Assembly: GCA_025765615.1 (NCBI GenBank)
Contig: JAIVFJ010000010.1
Span: 434,001 to 498,000, forward strand
From: Zopfochytrium polystomum
Taxonomy: Eukaryota > Chytridiomycota > Chytridiomycetes > Chytridiales > Chytridiaceae
Direction of reading: 5' to 3'
Length of the DNA: 64,000 bases
Part shown: positions 11,519 through 21,439 of the stretch, in pieces
Layout of the letters: the number at the start of each line of letters is the position of its first letter
Position numbering within the stretch: position 1 is the stretch's first letter
The notes under the pieces: generated by a model
Database searches by the model: none
The model's input: the letters and a program-made list of their open reading frames with translations, nothing else
Told to the model about the DNA's origin: nothing
Position numbers and translations under genes: made by a program

Positions 11519-13940
11519 CCAACAAACATCCTTCCAATACTCTGGTTCACCCCTATTTTCTGTTCATGCTCACTCCATCAACTCATTAGTTCCTTGGCAT
11601 ATTTTTCTCAAAGTGCTTCCCACTCTCCGTTCACACTCAGTCTTCTTTTTCGAACAACTTTTTGACCTCTGCCTCACCAGTCCTTCTTACAAAGACAGCT
11701 CTCTCCCTGACAAAGTCTGTGAAGTGTACCACATCATTAAGACCTTTATTTTTGCTGCTCCCACCTTTGGCTCTCCAGTCTTTTACCACAGCCCTCCTGA
11801 TGGTCCTCTTTACAATCCCTTTTACCCATCTTCTTTGGATCCCCTTCACCATCCCCCCCCTTGCTCGTGGCAGTTTTTTCTGTCTGATGACCCCACCACA
11901 AGTGGAATTCTTCCGCATTGTTAACTGGACTCACACACTCCCAAACCCCCAACTCCTTTCTCATCACTACTCCAGGCTCCCTGAACGCCTTCACCCTTCC
12001 TCCCACAATTTCCACTTGGTTCAATGCCTTGGCTGCCCCATTGGCTCCCCCCCATTCTCTTACCCCTGCAGCAAGCACATCTCTCCCTACAATCCAACTT
12101 CCCTTGCACACTCCACCTACACAGTCCCCATCAGCAGCCGCACAACTGCTACTGCAACTCAACCCTCCCAGCCCATCTTCTTTGTTAACTCACCTTCCCC
12201 CACCACCGTTTTCACACCCACACCTTTCCCACTCCTCACCTCCCGCCACTCCACTTTCAATCCAGCTCCCTTCACGAATCCCTGCTTTCAACCAATGGAC
12301 ATGCCCCTCCTCCCTGCTGACCTTGCTCATACCCACCTATCCTTGACCTTTGACACTGATGGCTCCCTTTGCGAGGAGGGCTTCATGGCTGGCTCTGTTG
12401 TTTGCCTTGAGCTTAACTTTGAATTTTCTTTTGCCCTCCCTCCACTCTCTGCCTCTTCCACAACTGCTGAAATTGCTGCTCTCCTTGCTGCCCTCACCAT
12501 CACTGCAAAGCTTTCCCTGCCCCTCACTTTTCGACTTGACAATCTTGGAGTGGTTCACACCTTTGAGAAACTCTTTCCCTCAAACTCCTTTAGTCCCCAT
12601 CCACACAGCAAGCTCAACACACCTCCTCTCTCTGATTCCCTCCATCGTCTTTTGCACACCACTTCCCACCCCACCCTTTGGGCATGTGTTGCAGCCACTC
12701 TACAGTCTTGGATTGGCCCCCCTCCACAAGTTTCCTGGGTTCGTGGACACAACGGCGACGCTGGCAACAAACGAGCAGACAAGCTGGCATCATCTGTACC
12801 CTTGACTTCCGACCCAACTTTGTTACCAATCCTCTCACAACAGATCCTCCCAGCCACTGCCTTCATCTCAAATACCCCAGTCTTGGCCAACTTCGACGAC
12901 AACTGCGACTCCTCACAGGTCTCTCTCACCATTTTGCACTTCTGAACACCTCAGCCTTTGCCCACATCACCCACAACCCTGACCTAGTTCATTGGGAAGC
13001 CACATTTCTTGTTCTTCACTCTGGAATTAAACCCTCTTCCCTCTTTGGCACCCTCCCTGGCTCTGCTCGTCGCAAGTATCGACTTCAAATCCTCAGCAAC
13101 ACTTTGCCCACCAAAAAAGTTCTACACCAACGACACCCTCAAGTCTACCCTGATGGGCTCTGCCGTCGATGCCACCATGCTCTGGAAACCACAGAGCATG
13201 TCTGGCAATGCCCTGCAGCTGCCGACGCCATTGCCATGATTCGCAACACCTTTGCTGAAACTCTTTCCTCCTCTGTTCCTCCTGCACCTCATGGCCACTC
13301 TCCTCCTCAAGCCCATCCATTTACTGGCTCTCCCGCCCTGAATTTCTCTTTGATGATCAATCTTGTTTCAATTTTTCCTCCCTCCTTCGTGGCTTCATCC
13401 CTCAATCCTTTTATGACACCTTATTCTCACGTGATAACCCTGCTGCCTCTGTCCTTAAAACCCTTGTCACCGCTTTCCATCAGCTCCTTCTTGACGCCCA
13501 TCGACTTATTTGGATCCCCTGTTGTGACGACACTATCTCTTGGGAGAAGTCAAAGTCCATCAAGCCCTCTGACAAGCGCTCCAAGCCCCGCAGATCCCCT
13601 CCACCAAATTCCCAGGCCTCTCACCCTCGTTCCACAGCCTCTCACCCACTGTCTTCTCCAAACATCAACTCTTCCCTCCCTCCCACTCCATCATCCCACA
13701 GAACTCGTAACAGCTCCTCACAACCCTCTCAACCTCGCTGCACCACGTGTAGTCGCCGGCACTCCACTGACACTTGCCCAGGCATCTGGCTTTTGCGCAC
13801 CAAGGCTTCTTCCAGATGGATTGACCACTACCTCAGCCGCATAAAACTTGTTGCAGGCATTATCTGGCTTCACCACACAATACAACTCCCCTCACGCCAA
13901 CAAGCAAGAGCCACTCATCACCCATCTCCTGCTGAGCCCC
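11519..13940 (+). pseudogene. LINE C-terminal region: RNase H and zinc knuckle
   Basis: The RNase H has a FDTDGS motif near 12347, AEIAALLAAL near 12470, a LDN Asp near 12535 and VRGHNGDAGNKRADKLA near 12740. A frame change then leads to a CRRCHHALETTEHVWQC zinc knuckle near 13165-13215, typical of the end of LINE ORF2. Frames switch at least twice, so this part is also non-functional. Confidence 0.75.
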
Positions 13941-14279
13941 CTGACGTTCACTGAGCCACTGTTGCCCTTCTCAATCTTGACATGGGCTGTTGCCTAATCT
14001 GACTTATCCCAACCCTCCGATCTTTCACAGATGCTCCCCTCTCTTACACTGACATCCTTCAGACTCACTTCTCTATTTTCTTGATTCTGTGTTTTCCCCT
14101 TCTCCTTTGATCATTGTGGCTTTATGTGCAGTGGAGATGCCTGACGACCCTGTAAGTCCGTAGCGCATGGGGTGGGTTTGCTGAGGTGATACCTGGACGT
14201 AGTCCATTACGGTTCACCGTTGATGGCTCTTTCTCTTCCCGCCAGCCCCTCTGGGGCTGGAACAATAAAAAAAAAAAAA

Positions 14280-14504
14280 TTTTATACCTTTTGAGAGTCT
14301 TCCTTGTCAAGACTCAAAGAAAGTTCCAGAAAGAGCAATTAGTAATACAATGATACCAATGATACCAATGACAACAAGACAAGTCAGGAAAGCAAAGAAG
14401 GTTCCAGAAGGTTCCGCAAGGTTCCATGAAGGAATGTTCTAGAAGGTTCCGTGAAGGAATGTTCTAGAAGGTTCCAGAGGTTTCCAGAGGGTGATTAATA
14501 ACAA
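14280..14504 (-). mobile_element. Chromovirus LTR, partial, broken by the LINE
   Basis: The sequence starts at TTTTATACC (the TATA box of the LTR read backwards) and runs to the LTR terminus at 14504. The other half of the LTR is not found on the far side of the LINE, so the LINE insertion was accompanied by loss of flanking sequence. Confidence 0.8.
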
Positions 14505-14858
14505 CCATTTTTGTCCTTTTTGTGTGACAAGTCACCCAGCTGGACACCAAATTGCTCTAAGTTCACTCCATTTCGTTCTCCAACACTCCCCAAGGGACAA
14601 CACCACCAAAACTTAGATTCTCAGCCTAAAATTTGGCACGCAATCACTACTCAACAGTGCCAACCTGCTATTCTGATTTCAGAATTTTTCTTCCATCAAT
14701 CAGCTTGCAACAAGCATTCTGTGCAACACACATCTTCTATCCTAGACCATTTCTCCATCAAGTAGAGCATCAAACAACTCCTAGAGTCACTATTTGTCAC
14801 TGCTGCACTGTCGAGCAACTCCTCCCAATTTTCCAGCTACTGTTTTTCTCCTGCAACA
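14505..14858 (+). mobile_element. Copia leader fragment
   Basis: This stretch is closely similar to 43690-44050, the untranslated leader between the 5' LTR and gag of the copia element. It ends in CTCCTGCAACA exactly where a chromovirus LTR begins. Confidence 0.75.
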
Positions 14859-15153
14859 TGACTGGAAACCTCTGGAACCCTCTAGAACATTCCTTCATGG
14901 AACCTTGTGGAACCTTCCGGAACCTTCTTTACTTTCCGGACTTGTCTTGTTGTCATTGGTATCATTGGTATCATTGTATTACTAATTGCTCTTTCTGGAA
15001 CTTTCTTTGAGTCTTGACAAGGAAGACTCTCAAAAGGTATAAAAGGGGGATGGGGAACCTGTCCCATCCCTCAAGTGAATTATTTTTTCCAATACAATCA
15101 TCACTCCTCTCAGCTCCTTGTCTGCCTTGTCCTGTCCTGCCCTGTTCCTGACA
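14859..15153 (+). mobile_element. Solo chromovirus LTR, 5' end damaged
   Basis: The LTR is complete at its 3' end (TTCCTGACA) and includes the TATA box and start motif, but about 13 nt of the 5' end are altered or missing. It sits in copia leader sequence. The base before it (CAACA) matches the CAACA after the LTR fragment at 970-1127. Confidence 0.8.
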
Positions 15154-15600
15154 GAGGTCGTGGTGGTCCGACTTTTGGACCCTCCTTATTGAAATCCCTT
15201 GTAGCTCCTGCTGCAGGCGTAGCCGGAAGCGCTTCGAACCAATCAAAAGAGCGGAAGCAGAGCTATTCAAATGTGTAAGGGCGTTACTTGATCGCTTTCC
15301 AGCGTTGAGAAGATCTCTTGCAAAGTTGAGGAAGTGTTTTTTCAACTTTGGACGCCAATCAAACTCTGTAGGGAAAATGTAGAGAGCTCTGTGATGGCTT
15401 GTTGGAAAGTTGAGAATCAGAGCTTTCAAATGCACCATCGCAAGCCTGAATTGAATGACGGAGTCGGCCAGGAGAGGGCGTCAAAAATTTTGGGCCTCCC
15501 AAATTAAATGGTTTCTAAAGTTGAGCTATGTTGATTCTGTTTGTTGGAGGTGGTAGAGAGTGTTTTTCCGAGCTAGAATCTGTGGTTGATGCAGGCAGAT
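15154..15600 (-). mobile_element. Copia leader fragment, inverted
   Basis: The segment is the diverged reverse complement of about 43250-43680 of the copia element, including the region equivalent to TTGAGGAAGTGTTTTT and the final TTGATGCAG. A short stretch of direct-orientation copia LTR (GGAAACCTGGTGTTAACAG) follows at about 15606-15640. Confidence 0.7.
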
Positions 15601-15874
15601 AGCAACGGAAACCTGGTGTTAACAGTTTTCCTCCTCCTCTGCTACTTCCATGGAGTTATGTGGGCAAAGTAGTAAGTCAGGCTCCCTGTCAAACTCCTGT
15701 AATCATTCCTATCAAATTGCTGGAGTGAAGCACACTGATGTGGTCTACCCAGACTGGGGATCGAAACCACCTCTAAGCATTCATACAGTGTCAGAGATTG
15801 GGAGAAGTGTAGATAGCACTGGGACCAGCCCTAATGCCATCTTAACTCATCTTTACTCTTGAAGAGAGGTCAGA

Positions 15875-16227
15875 TGTCAGGAACAGGGCAGGACAGGACC
15901 AGGCAGACAAGGAACTGAGAGGAGTGATGATTGTATTGGAAACAATAATTCACTTGAGGGATGGGACAGGTCCCCCATCCCCCTTTTATACCTTTTGAGA
16001 GTCTTCCTTGTCAAGACTCAAAGAAAGTTCCAGAAAGAGCAATTAGTAATACAATGATACCAATGATACCAATGACAACAAGACAAGTCAGGAAAGCAAA
16101 GAAGGTTCCAGAAGGTTCCACAAGGTTCCATGAAGGAATGTTCTAGAAGGTTCCAGAAGGTTCCAGAAGGTTCCATGAAGGAATGTTCTAGAAGGTTCCA
16201 GAGGTTTCCAGAGGGTGATTCATAACA
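15875..16227 (-). repeat. 3' LTR of copy A (353 bp)
   Basis: It carries the long, 20-unit pentamer array, against 11 units in the 5' LTR. The polypurine tract AAAAGGGGGAGATGA, which also holds the pol stop, abuts it. Confidence 0.95.
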
Positions 16228-19200
16228 TCATCTCCCCCTTTTAGGCCTCTTCTGCAACTTGGTGGGGTACCTGGTCTTGAACTCGAGCAGAAGGTCTTGG
16301 CAGTGAGTGAGGTTTGACTCAGGCTCCCAGGTGTTGTCAGCATCTGAGTAACCTTTCCACTTAACAAGGAACTTGAGTGTTCTTCCAAACCACTTGGCAT
16401 CCAAGATTTGTTCAACCTCAAATTCCTCTTCACCTTCTACCTCAACTGGAGGAGGAGGAGGAACAACTCTGCCTGGAATGGAATTGGCCACAAACTTCTC
16501 TAAAAGGCTGACATGGAAAACTGGGTGGATCTTCATGGATGCAGGGAGATCCAGCTTGAAGGTGACTGGATTGATTTGCTCCAAGATCTTGAAAGGTCCC
16601 AACTTGAGGTTGTCTAGCTTGGGACTTGGTCTTTTGGTCTGCAAGTTCTTCCTCAGAAGCCAAACTTGCTGACCCACAGCAAGGTCATGGTCCATTCTGT
16701 GAGTGTTGGCGAATCTTGAGGCATCTTCTTGGGCTTGCTTCAGGGTGGAGTCCAGGAAGGAGTTGATGATCTTGAGCTTATGTAAGTGTGAAGCCGCAGC
16801 AGGAGCTTGGACATTGGATAGGGTCTCTTGTCCCAGAAGATCTCCTCTTGGATTGAAGCCATAGGTTGCAAAGAAAGGAGATAGCTGGGTGCTTGAGTGG
16901 AGAGAATTGTTGAGAGCAAATTCTGCCAGTGGAAGGAGGGTGGGCCAATCATCCTGTTGATAGCTGACATAGCACCTCAAATACTGCTCCAGAGTCTGGT
17001 TTGTTCTTTCTGTTTGTCCATCAGTCTGAGGGTGATAAGCAGTTGACAGTTGAGACTTGATTCCAAGGGCTGCTGTGAGTGCTTTCCAAAATTGAGATCT
17101 GAACTGAGGTCCTCTGTCACTGATGATTGACTGAGGCAGCCCATGGAGCCTGAATATGTGCTGCAAAAACAGGTCTGCTGTTCCTTGTGCATCTATATTC
17201 TCAGTGCAGGGGATGAAATGGGCCAACTTTGTCCTTCTGCAGATGACAACAAGGATAGAGTCAAATCCATGGGATGGGGGCAGTTTCACAATGAAGTCCA
17301 TGGATATTGATGACCAAGGGCTGATGGCAATTGGGAGGGGCTCCAGAAGTCCATAGGGCTTGTGTCTGCTGGATTTGTTTCTTTGACAGGTTTCACAGCT
17401 GCTGACATAGTTCTTGATGTACTTCCTCATGCCTGGCCAGTAGAAGTCTCTGGAAACAAGCTCATAGGTCTTGTGCTCTCCTGGGTGTCCAGCTGTTGCT
17501 GCATCATGCCTTGTCTTGAGTATCTCAAGTTTTTCCTCTTCTTGGCTGATTTGAATCTTGTGAGGCTTGGGGTCCTTGGAAATAGCATGGGCCCACACAC
17601 TGTCAGGAAGCAATGAAAGGTGTGTCTTGGATGGTGGGGTGAAACCATCTCCCCCTTCAGGTGCAAGGTCTGTTCTTCTTGACAGGGCATCAGCCACAGT
17701 GTTAAGGTGGCCAGGAGAATAGCACAGCTTAAAGTCATACTCAGAGAGCAGTTCAGCCCACCTGGCATGCCTCTGTTTGAGCAACCTCCTTGCCCTGAAG
17801 AAGGTGAGGTTCTTGTGATCAGAATAGACAGAGATGCCTTTAGAACCAGCCAAGTAGTGTCTCCAGAATTTGAATGCTTCCACAATTGCAAGCAACTCCT
17901 TGTCATGGACTGTGTAGTTACACTCAGCACTGTTCAGCTTCCTGGAGTAATATGCCACTGGATGCAGAGGAGCAGAGGGGTCCTGAGAGCTTGGCTGGGA
18001 CAGAACAGCACCGAGGGCATAGTCTGAGGCATCAGTTTCCAAGGTGAAGGGAAGCAAGGGATCCACATGCTTAAGGAGTGGTGCACTTGTGGTTGCTGTC
18101 TTAAGAGCTAGCCAGGCTTGCTCTGCTGCTGGGGTCCATTCAAACTTGGTGGTCTTCTTGGTGAGATCAGTGAGAGGCTTGGCTATGGCAGAATAGTTGG
18201 CAATGAAGGTTCTGTAGAAGTTGCAAAACCCAAGGAAGCTTTGAACATCCTTGATGGAATTTGGAGCCTTCCATTCAAGAATAGTTTGGATCTTGTCTGG
18301 TGCCATGGAGATCCCTTTGTCAGACACAATGAACCCCAAAAACTCAATGGAGGTCTTGTGGAATTCACACTTCTCCAGCTTTGCATAGAGGTGATGCTGT
18401 CTGAGTCTCTCCAAGACAGTCTTGACATGTCCCATATGGCTTGCAGTGTCGGACGAAAATACCAGGATATCATCCAGGTAGACAATGACAAAAAGGTCCA
18501 GAATATCCCTGTAGATGTCATTCATCATGCCTTGGAAAATAGCTGGAGCATTGGTAAGTCCAAAGGGCATGACCAAGTACTCAAAGTGACTGTATTTGCA
18601 TCTGAAGGCAGTCTTCCATTGATCCTGGGGCTTAATTCTGACCAAATTGTAGGCACCTCTGAGGTCAATCTTGGAAAATATCCTTGCATGGCTCAGTTTG
18701 TCCAGTAATTCAGAGATGAGAGGCAGTGGATAGCGGTTCTTGACTGTCATCTCATTGAGATCTCTGTAGTCCACGCAGGGTCTCAGCCCCCCATCCTTCT
18801 TCTTGACAAAAAAGATGGGAGCTCCAGCTGGTGACTTGGAAGGTTGGATGAATCCCTTGTTCAGCATTTCTTCAATGTATTCCTGGAGGGCCTTGGCTTC
18901 TGGTGGAGAGAGGTGGTACAGTGGCTTGAAAGGTGGGCTGAAAGTTTCATCCTTGAGTGGGATTTCACAGTCAAAAGGCCTCTGAGCTGGTAGCAGGTCT
19001 GCCTTGGTCTTGGAAAACACATCAGCATAAGGGAGATATTCTTTTGGTAGCTTGGATGCCAGCAAAAGGTCTGATGGGTCCAGGTTGCTGTGCTCTTCAG
19101 CAGTGGGGCTTGAATTCTTGACTGGGAACTGTGATTCTTGAATCTTTGACTGAGAGTTCTGTTCTTGGCAAAGACTGTGAGCTGTGGAACTTGAATCTTG

Positions 19201-19935
19201 AATGTGGACTGTGAACTGTGGTACTTGAATCTTTGACTGTGGGTTCTGTGAACTAGAGTCTTGGCCATGACTGTGAGCTCTATGAGCTCTACTTGAATCT
19301 TGACTGTGAACTGTGAACTGTGGAACTTGAGTCTTGGCTGGCTGTGAATCTTGAATCAAGGGCTTGAGAGCATGAGACTTGGGGGCTTGACTTGAGTTTT
19401 GGGTGACTGTTCCAATTGGTGGAGGTTGGACTTGACCAGTGACCCAATCAATGTCAGGGTTCTGGGCTTGCAGGCATGGTAATCCCAGGATGACAGAGAA
19501 TGTGGGTGAGCCAAGATCCAATACTTCCAGGTTGACCATGGATGGTGGAAAGTCTTGGATGTGGAGGTTTAGCTTGGTTTCATGGCTGATTTCCTTGAAC
19601 AGAGCATGATTGGCAAAGTGGACCTTGAGGGGTGTGGATTTCTTGATCGTAGGAATGGCACAAGACTTGGCAAGGGTGGCATCAATGATGTTGCAGGATG
19701 ATCCAGAGTCTATAAGGGCCTTGGTTGTGATGGTTGACTTGGGTGAGAGTTGAATCTTGACATCCACGGTGAGTTGGTGGGGCTTGGAATCTGAGGTGTT
19801 TGTGGTGCTGGTGGTGGTGATGAAACAGGGCAGCTTGGAGGAGGGTCCAGGGAATTGCCCCTCAGTGAGCCTGGACCTGGGAGCTTGGGTGCTTCTTCCT
19901 TGGGCAGTCCTTGACAGCGTGCTCCTTGCAGCCAC
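16228..19935 (-). CDS. pol: Pol polyprotein of copy A (PR-RT-RH-IN-chromodomain)
   Basis: The open frame of 1235 codons has an aspartic protease ([10 protein letters not shown]), RT with the YLDDILVFS catalytic box, RNase H (ETDASDYALGAV), integrase with an HHCC zinc finger (H-x-H...CETC) and a D-D-E core (SMDFIV, SDRGPQF, DGQTERTNQ), a GPF/Y module (LGPFKI) and a C-terminal chromodomain ([18 protein letters not shown]). It overlaps gag. Relative to copies B and C it has lost one C near 19836 (CCC for CCCC), so it lies in the +1 rather than the -1 frame of gag. Confidence 0.93.
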   Translation of the reverse strand: MAARSTLSRTAQGRSTQAPRSRLTEGQFPGPSSKLPCFITTTSTTNTSDSKPHQLTVDVKIQLSPKSTITTKALIDSGSSCNIIDATLAKSCAIPTIKKSTPLKVHFANHALFKEISHETKLNLHIQDFPPSMVNLEVLDLGSPTFSVILGLPCLQAQNPDIDWVTGQVQPPPIGTVTQNSSQAPKSHALKPLIQDSQPAKTQVPQFTVHSQDSSRAHRAHSHGQDSSSQNPQSKIQVPQFTVHIQDSSSTAHSLCQEQNSQSKIQESQFPVKNSSPTAEEHSNLDPSDLLLASKLPKEYLPYADVFSKTKADLLPAQRPFDCEIPLKDETFSPPFKPLYHLSPPEAKALQEYIEEMLNKGFIQPSKSPAGAPIFFVKKKDGGLRPCVDYRDLNEMTVKNRYPLPLISELLDKLSHARIFSKIDLRGAYNLVRIKPQDQWKTAFRCKYSHFEYLVMPFGLTNAPAIFQGMMNDIYRDILDLFVIVYLDDILVFSSDTASHMGHVKTVLERLRQHHLYAKLEKCEFHKTSIEFLGFIVSDKGISMAPDKIQTILEWKAPNSIKDVQSFLGFCNFYRTFIANYSAIAKPLTDLTKKTTKFEWTPAAEQAWLALKTATTSAPLLKHVDPLLPFTLETDASDYALGAVLSQPSSQDPSAPLHPVAYYSRKLNSAECNYTVHDKELLAIVEAFKFWRHYLAGSKGISVYSDHKNLTFFRARRLLKQRHARWAELLSEYDFKLCYSPGHLNTVADALSRRTDLAPEGGDGFTPPSKTHLSLLPDSVWAHAISKDPKPHKIQISQEEEKLEILKTRHDAATAGHPGEHKTYELVSRDFYWPGMRKYIKNYVSSCETCQRNKSSRHKPYGLLEPLPIAISPWSSISMDFIVKLPPSHGFDSILVVICRRTKLAHFIPCTENIDAQGTADLFLQHIFRLHGLPQSIISDRGPQFRSQFWKALTAALGIKSQLSTAYHPQTDGQTERTNQTLEQYLRCYVSYQQDDWPTLLPLAEFALNNSLHSSTQLSPFFATYGFNPRGDLLGQETLSNVQAPAAASHLHKLKIINSFLDSTLKQAQEDASRFANTHRMDHDLAVGQQVWLLRKNLQTKRPSPKLDNLKLGPFKILEQINPVTFKLDLPASMKIHPVFHVSLLEKFVANSIPGRVVPPPPPVEVEGEEEFEVEQILDAKWFGRTLKFLVKWKGYSDADNTWEPESNLTHCQDLLLEFKTRYPTKLQKRPKRGR

Positions 19936-20785
19936 AGTAGAAACACAGTCCCTGCTGGGCCCTCCTTGTTTTCTCCTCTTGGCTCAGAGGACCCTTAGGA
20001 AGTGTCTCAACTGCATCCACTTGCATGGGTTCAGGAACTGTAAGAGCTTGAGGGACTGGGGTAGGTCTTGATGTAGTTCCTACTTGTCTTTGCTTCAGCC
20101 TCTTGGAGTAGAGTCTGTTGTCAATCTTGATGGCAAGGAGAATGTACTCTTCCAAGGTCTCAGGGATGTGCAGAGACTGGGAGAGCATGTCTTGGATGGA
20201 CTCATGGAGACCATCATGGTACAGCTCCATCAGAGCTGCATCATTGTATCCAGAGTCTCTGGTTAGTTGCTTGAATTGGTTGGTGTAGGCCACACAAGAT
20301 TGCTCTCCTTGCTTGATATGCTTGAGCTTGGATCTTGCTGTCCAAGATGCGTAGGGGTCACCAAAGGTAGCTTCCAGCCCCTCCCAGAGCTCTTGCAGGG
20401 TGGTGGGTGTGCTTGGGAGAGATCTGTACCATGATTGAGCTTGACCAGACAGGAGGGTGCTTGTGAAAAGAACCTTGACTTGCTCACTGGGAAATCTTGA
20501 AGGTTGGAGAAGGATGACATTCTCCACAGTGGCCATAAAGTTCCTAAGGTCTTTGGCCAGCCCAGTGAACTTGTCAGGGCTGGGAACCTTGGGCTCTCTT
20601 GCTTGGTTGGCTTGGGGCAGGGGAAGAGCTTGATGTTCTTGTTGGTGAAGTTGTTGTTGAAGCTGGTGCTGCTGGTGAAGGACTTGTTCTTGAAGTTGGT
20701 GTGTCTGTCTTGAAAGGGCTTGTAATTGGTCCATCAAGGCTTGGAAGGCAGTTGCATCAGGGAAGGTGTTGTTTGGGTCAGACAT
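19862..20785 (-). CDS. gag: Gag of copy A
   Basis: The 307-residue protein has a Gln-rich N-terminal coiled region, a retrotransposon gag core ([21 protein letters not shown]) and one CCHC zinc knuckle near residues 281-294 ([14 protein letters not shown]). It would form the particle and package RNA. It is nearly identical to the Gags of B and C; Asn near the C-terminus is Ser here because of the slippery-site change. Confidence 0.93.
   Translation of the reverse strand: MSDPNNTFPDATAFQALMDQLQALSRQTHQLQEQVLHQQHQLQQQLHQQEHQALPLPQANQAREPKVPSPDKFTGLAKDLRNFMATVENVILLQPSRFPSEQVKVLFTSTLLSGQAQSWYRSLPSTPTTLQELWEGLEATFGDPYASWTARSKLKHIKQGEQSCVAYTNQFKQLTRDSGYNDAALMELYHDGLHESIQDMLSQSLHIPETLEEYILLAIKIDNRLYSKRLKQRQVGTTSRPTPVPQALTVPEPMQVDAVETLPKGPLSQEEKTRRAQQGLCFYCGCKEHAVKDCPRKKHPSSQVQAH
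19883..19889 (-). other. Mutated -1 frameshift site of copy A
   Basis: On the minus strand the heptamer reads C CCA AGC, where copies B and C have C CCA AAC. The downstream 8-bp stem is intact. The A-to-G change removes the second slippage pairing, and pol has moved to another frame. Confidence 0.75.
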
Positions 20786-20812
20786 GATGACAGAGAGTAG
20801 TAGGAGAGGGTG

Positions 20813-20823
20813 AAGTGAATTAT
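20813..20823 (-). other. Self-complementary primer-binding site of copy A
   Basis: ATAATTCACTT (minus strand) starts 3 nt after the 5' LTR and is the exact complement of AAGTGAATTAT found 35 nt after the first T of the LTR TATA box. Confidence 0.75.
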
Positions 20824-20825
20824 GA

Positions 20826-21133
20826 TGTCAGGAACAGGGCAGGACAGGACAAGGCAGACAAGGAACTGAGAGGAGTGATGATTGTATTGGAAACAATAAT
20901 TCACTTGAGGGATGGGACAGGTTCCCCATCCCCCTTTTATACCTTTTGAGAGTGTTCCTTGTCAAGACTCAAAGAAAGTTCCGGAAAGAGCAATTAGTAA
21001 TACAATGATACCAATGATACCAATGACAACAAGACAAGTCAGGAAAGTAAAGAAGGTTCCAGAAGGTTCCAGAAGGTTCCATGAAGGAATGTTCTAGAAG
21101 GTTCCAGAGGTTTCCAGAGGGTGATTCATAACA
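20826..21133 (-). repeat. 5' LTR of copy A (308 bp)
   Basis: TATAAAA lies at 20935-20941 (minus strand). The pentamer array has 11 units, 45 bp shorter than in the 3' LTR. Confidence 0.95.
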
Positions 21134-21439
21134 TCAGAGGATCTTAAAAGGTGTAGGTAATGTGTGCAAACTCGAACAAACATTGGTTCAGACAAAGTCA
21201 GCTGACCTGGGCAGCTGTGAGCTGCCCCAGTTCAACATTTCTTGAACCCATTAAGTGTGATTCTCACTGCATTGTCCTCGCTGGCAAAGCCCAGGAAAGC
21301 AAAGCTAGAATCACCACCATCTTCACCTAATGCTTTTTGTTGGATTCAGATGAGGCCTTTCAGCTTACCTGACTTAGTGTAAGTCGCATTGGGAGTGATG
21401 ACGAGGTCGCTGTTAACACAGGCTTCCTAGGCTCAAATC

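Larger units (their letters stand above)
8650..14279 (+). mobile_element. Decayed LINE (non-LTR retrotransposon)
   Basis: An APE-type endonuclease, a reverse transcriptase, an RNase H and a zinc-knuckle region occur in that order on the plus strand, interrupted by several stops and frameshifts. The 3' end is a perfect hairpin (CCAGCCCC/GGGGCTGG, 14242-14260), then AACAAT and 13 A residues, which end at 14279 directly against chromovirus LTR sequence. The 5' border is not visible; the endonuclease lacks its N-terminal part, so the copy is probably 5'-truncated near 8650. Confidence 0.85.
15875..21133 (-). mobile_element. Chromovirus copy A (Ty3/gypsy, Tf1/sushi-like), complete
   Basis: The copy is flanked by the perfect 5-bp duplication TCAGA (15870-15874 and 21134-21138). 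Its LTRs begin TGTTATGAATC and end TTCCTGACA when read on the minus strand. Internal order is PBS, gag, pol and a polypurine tract next to the 3' LTR. The two LTRs differ by 45 bp in the pentamer array. Gag-Pol frameshifting is probably broken (see the frameshift site entry). Confidence 0.95.

Noticed and set aside
15700..15800. Pol III B-box-like GGATCGAAACC
   Set aside because: No A box or tRNA fold accompanies it.
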